From NCBI GenBank assembly GCA_951230915.1, contig OX579636.1:25541567-25605566 (forward strand): a DNA stretch of 64,000 bases, written 5' to 3'. Origin of the DNA: Antitrichia curtipendula. Taxonomy: Eukaryota; Streptophyta; Bryopsida; Hypnales; Leucodontaceae. Below, piece after piece: positions 60,916-64,000 of the stretch (the first letter of the stretch is position 1; the number at the start of each line of letters is the position of its first letter). The notes below the pieces were generated by a model. It was not told the origin of the DNA. It was given only the letters and a program-made list of their open reading frames with translations, and did not search any database. A program made the translations under genes and the position numbers.

Positions 60916-61228
60916 AGGTAGTTGCTCTAAAAGTGACCATTTAAGAGTTGATTGTTTATCGGGAAAGCTAAACTCTTTGAAACAATTTATAGTAAATTTT
61001 TGTGCAAAGAAAAATGATATTGGTAATTATAATGGCATCTAACCCAAGTTGTTTCATATTTTTTGGATCTTCATGGAATTAGTTACAAATTTTTGAAGTT
61101 GAAATGCGGTGGTCATTAAAAGCAATTACATCTTGAAATGTAAACTATTGATACATTGAAGAAAGCAAAATGTACCCGTCTGTCCTAATTGCTTTATTGA
61201 GCATGGTTGCTTTCAGAGCATACTACCT
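60916..61228. mobile_element. MITE family H, copy 2
   Basis: 313 bp flanked by TA, with ends AGGTAGTTGCTCTAAAAGTG and the reverse complement of AGAGCATACTACCT. It is diverged from copy 1 at 50949-51250, and internal text includes AACCCAAGTTGTTTCATATT as a counterpart to GAAACGACTTGGGTT in copy 1. Confidence 0.75.
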
Positions 61229-62439
61229 TAGTGCAAATAGTGATTGCCTCTTTCAAGTGAAGTAACTGCATCTAATTTCAATTGCTTATTAAAACCAACT
61301 ACTACATATTCTTGCCTAAAATGTACTCCCACTATTAATGAGAGTTTATAGTCGATTTTAGAAACACCTATTTGTAGTACTTTGAAAATTCATGATTTAT
61401 TCATACGGGGTCCAAAAAATGTATTCTAAAACAATCTAGAACCTCTTTTTGATTGTTGCCAGAAAATAACCAAAATTTGTTAAAAGATGCAAGCCCTTCA
61501 TTCATTCACTTCATTGTAGATTTGTAGTTGTATTGTAGTTGTTACTTAATTTAAAGTAAATTTGCCTATTACTAAGCAAATTTTCTATCTAAGTACCTTG
61601 GAGAAGCTAGTTATTAACTCATGTATTTTTCATAAATTGAGAAGTTTGAGGGAAGCCATTTTCAAGTAGAATCAATACATTTTGATATTAAATTAATTTT
61701 CTATGATTTTTCAAAATTTGTTGGGACTAAATTGGTAAAGTATGGGTGGACCCATGCTAAATCAAACAGTAACATGTCCCTTCCTCAAGTGTATTGTCAT
61801 GATGCTAAAGGATTGCTAAGATTGTAGTAATGGGTGGGTGATTCATGCAAATGGGAGAGTTTGACTAGTAGATGTTGGAATTGGGTGATTGAAGGCATTG
61901 GATTTTTCTACCTTAATTCAAGTAGTGCAAGTTCATTTAATTTTTTATATTGTGTATTGTATACTTGAGTAGAAACTACACTAAATTGTCTATAATAGAT
62001 GGCTAAAATTCCAAATTTTATATTCTTGAGATAAATTTTGGAAAAAATAAGTTAAATAAAACTTGGCTTCATCTCACACATCACTCAATCACATGACTCT
62101 TGCATCAACCATCTATTATATTATGTATGCAATGTTACAATTCTTGTCACAAAATTTGCCATGTTTTCATCTTGGAAAAATACTATCCAATTATTTTATC
62201 TGATGAACCTAGACGGCAAACGAGCATTCCTATGATCCGTCATGCAGATGTTTACCCTTGTCCTTACCTCTGCTGTAGTATATATGGGACATAATATAGT
62301 ACTGCATTGAATCCCATTGGCATCACCATCATCAAATCTGTTCATCCATTCCAATTTAAAAACTTATCTACTTGTCATCCATGTACTGTACTTGTGTTCC
62401 TCCAGTTGTAAACTTGAAACAGAGAACTGATCAGAAGTA
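61229..62439. other. AT-rich intergenic DNA
   Basis: No gene was recognised. The frame 62100-62294 (+) has no known domain. Confidence 0.5.
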
Positions 62440-62939
62440 AGGTAAAACAGCCCATTACGGACCTTTGACCCATTACGGATTCCTAGGAATGATCCTATTA
62501 TGGTTTACTTTTAATGAATCATGGTTTTCTTCCGATGAATTAAATCTGCGCCACAATCAATAGGTTAGGTATCCGGAACAGAGTAATTAGTAACCACAAT
62601 AGGAACTTCCAGTTTTTTAGTGTTAAATTGTTAATTCATTGTAGGAAGTGATTTTTTCAGGCCTTCTATTTTAGAAAATATTGTGACCGCAATAGGTGAG
62701 TTAGATGAGTGTTATGGATATAGTTTTTTTTGGTTTTGGGGTAGTCTACAGGCTCTTTTAGCCATGATGGGCAGAACACTTCAGAAATTTATAACAAATT
62801 CACACTTTATCGAAAAAATATAATTTCAATTGCTCTCACCATTTCTATCACTTGTCTTTGTATGAGAAAAAAATTAAATTTTTTTAGTAATGACGTGAGG
62901 GCAAACCCTCCATTTGGTCCGTAATGGGCTGTTTTATCT
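62440..62939. mobile_element. MITE family A, copy 4 (best-preserved ends)
   Basis: 500 bp with ends AGGTAAAACAGCCCATTACG and the complement (reverse reading AGATAAAACAGCCCATTACG), one mismatch in the first 20 bases, flanked by TA. A second ACCCATTACGGA repeat lies just inside the left end. The interior shares TTATAACAAATTCACACTTT with the other copies. It is probably the youngest copy here. Confidence 0.85.
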
Positions 62940-63086
62940 TATGTCGTCTACTGAGGTTAGTCTCCAGCTAGATCCATCACTTGCATGTAGCATAGGTGCA
63001 CTGTGCACATCAGTACTTCATTCTTGCATGCGGTCTGTAGGAATAATTAGGTTGCCTGAATGCAAATATTAGGTAGCCTGAATGTA

Positions 63087-63205
63087 CTATAGAGCGGGCT
63101 GCGTAGGGCAGATTTCGCTCTATAAGCGGTCCTGCAACAAGCCTGTGGGGTGAATCCTGTGACTGCGCACATGGCGGAATTTGCCCTACGCAGCCCGCTC
63201 TATAG
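63087..63205. repeat. Hairpin with perfect 24-bp arms
   Basis: The arm starts CTATAGAGCGGGCTGCGTAG at 63087 and runs to 63110; the exact complement is at 63182-63205. The 71-base loop contains another GCTCTATAAGCGG echo of the arm. The arms are much more GC-rich than the neighbourhood. No target duplication was found. It may be a very short TIR element. Confidence 0.8.
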
Positions 63206-63207
63206 CG

Positions 63208-63342
63208 TTAAAAGCACTCAAGATGGTAGAATCGGCCTTAGAATGTAGAATCGGCCCTCCCAGCCGATTTTGCATTCTAGGGCCGATTCTGCCATTTTAT
63301 TTTGCCTCTGGAATGGGCCAAATCAGCCTGAAGTGCTTTTAA
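63208..63342. repeat. Adjacent compound hairpin
   Basis: TTAAAAGCACT (63208) pairs with AGTGCTTTTAA (ending 63342). Inside, ATGG.AGAATCGGCC pairs with GGCCGATTCTGCCAT, and GAATGTAGAATCGGC pairs with GCCGATTTTGCATTC. Ends read as TTAA both sides, which may be part of the palindrome and not a target duplication. Confidence 0.7.
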
Positions 63343-64000
63343 TGTGAATATTAGGTGCCTTATCCCAACAAAGTTACTTCACAAATTATAAAAATAAACA
63401 TATACCTCTACATATTCACAAATTGAAACCTCCACAAATTCCAATTACAACAATACCTTATTAAAAAGTGGTGCACTCTTGTGCAGTAATAGTACATATA
63501 TATATGAAGGGTTCAGTGTAGATTTCAATTCATAGGTCTATTGATCAGTCTCCGCGACTGAAGTTTAGTCTCTTGTAACCAATTTGATTAGCAGCCATGT
63601 TGCTTAAGCAATTCAACACGATGGTGACAGGAGCTAGATTGAGCAGCGCGCCGTTGAGCTTGTAAGTTGGCTCCTCTCGCACGACAAACTCCTTTGTGGC
63701 AAGGAAAGAATCGAAGTCATTGCAAGTTCAGGTCTTGTTGTCGACTTCTAGCAACGGTAGCAACGAGGGTAGAGAAGCAGGATGGTTGAAGTCATCCACA
63801 ACCGGGAAAGTGATGAGCAAAGTTGACAAAGAGGCGGACACCCACTGGGAACTCCGAGGGTAAAGGGGGAGGTAATGCTGCTACAAGGCACAAACGTAGC
63901 CCAGGTGGTGGAGCGAGCAAGGGATGCCTTGGAAAATGCGTCAAGTGGGAGTTCCAGGATGCTGCACCTTGAGCACTGTTCACAAATGACCCACACCATT
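63343..64000. other. Right-edge region, possible partial gene
   Basis: GC content rises after about 63540. A plus-strand frame from 63827 stays open to the window edge (58 codons, including VAQVVERARDALENAS), and a minus-strand frame 63748-63999 overlaps it. No family was recognised, and either could be chance or part of a gene or retroelement continuing outside. Confidence 0.25.

Overview
The window looks like nuclear DNA of a land plant, probably a non-seed plant such as a moss. Islands of GC-richer coding sequence with GT-AG introns sit in long AT-rich stretches full of small DNA transposons. The genes are plant families: chloroplast YbaB/STIC2, RABH1, plant cytosolic LeuRS, a plant Mpv17/PMP22 protein and an IPT9-type isopentenyltransferase. 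Telo-box (AAACCCTAA) motifs occur in promoters. The species is not determined, and the moss suggestion is inference from AT-richness and the IPT type.

Layout. 1-17 kb: no recognisable protein gene. It holds four kinds of terminal-inverted-repeat (TIR) elements, including a 1.6 kb CACTA-like element (10247-11834) and two nested insertions with 8-bp target-site duplications (2689-2915 and 13155-13717). 17.5-19.4 kb: a two-exon isopentenyltransferase gene (+) lacking a central conserved block and lying among four local tandem duplications. 20-30 kb: AT-rich repeats and miniature inverted-repeat elements (MITEs). 30.5-32.2 kb: RABH1/Rab6 GTPase (-, 7 exons, 216 aa). 35.1-38.1 kb: plastid YbaB/EbfC-type STIC2 (-, 6 exons, 186 aa), whose first intron carries tandem repeats. 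40.5-43.9 kb: intronless cytosolic leucyl-tRNA synthetase (-, 1116 aa). 46.8-49.0 kb: Mpv17/PMP22-family membrane protein (+, about 8 exons). 49.4-50.8 kb: a large foldback structure built from about 177-bp modules. 51.3-56.4 kb: a 5-kb PIF/Harbinger transposon bounded by TTA, with an intact DDE transposase ORF and a broken Myb/trihelix ORF. 57-63.4 kb: more MITEs, a second CACTA-like element and strong hairpins.

The five host genes show no shared pathway (tRNA modification or cytokinin, Golgi traffic, thylakoid biogenesis, translation, organelle membrane). They are ordinary neighbours. The repeat content is what is unusual: several elements can be bounded to the base by TIR plus target-site duplication (TA, TTA, TTAA, 3-bp CACTA type, 8-bp type). 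Coordinates of spliced genes were derived by hand from splice consensus, reading phase and family conservation; no search was run.
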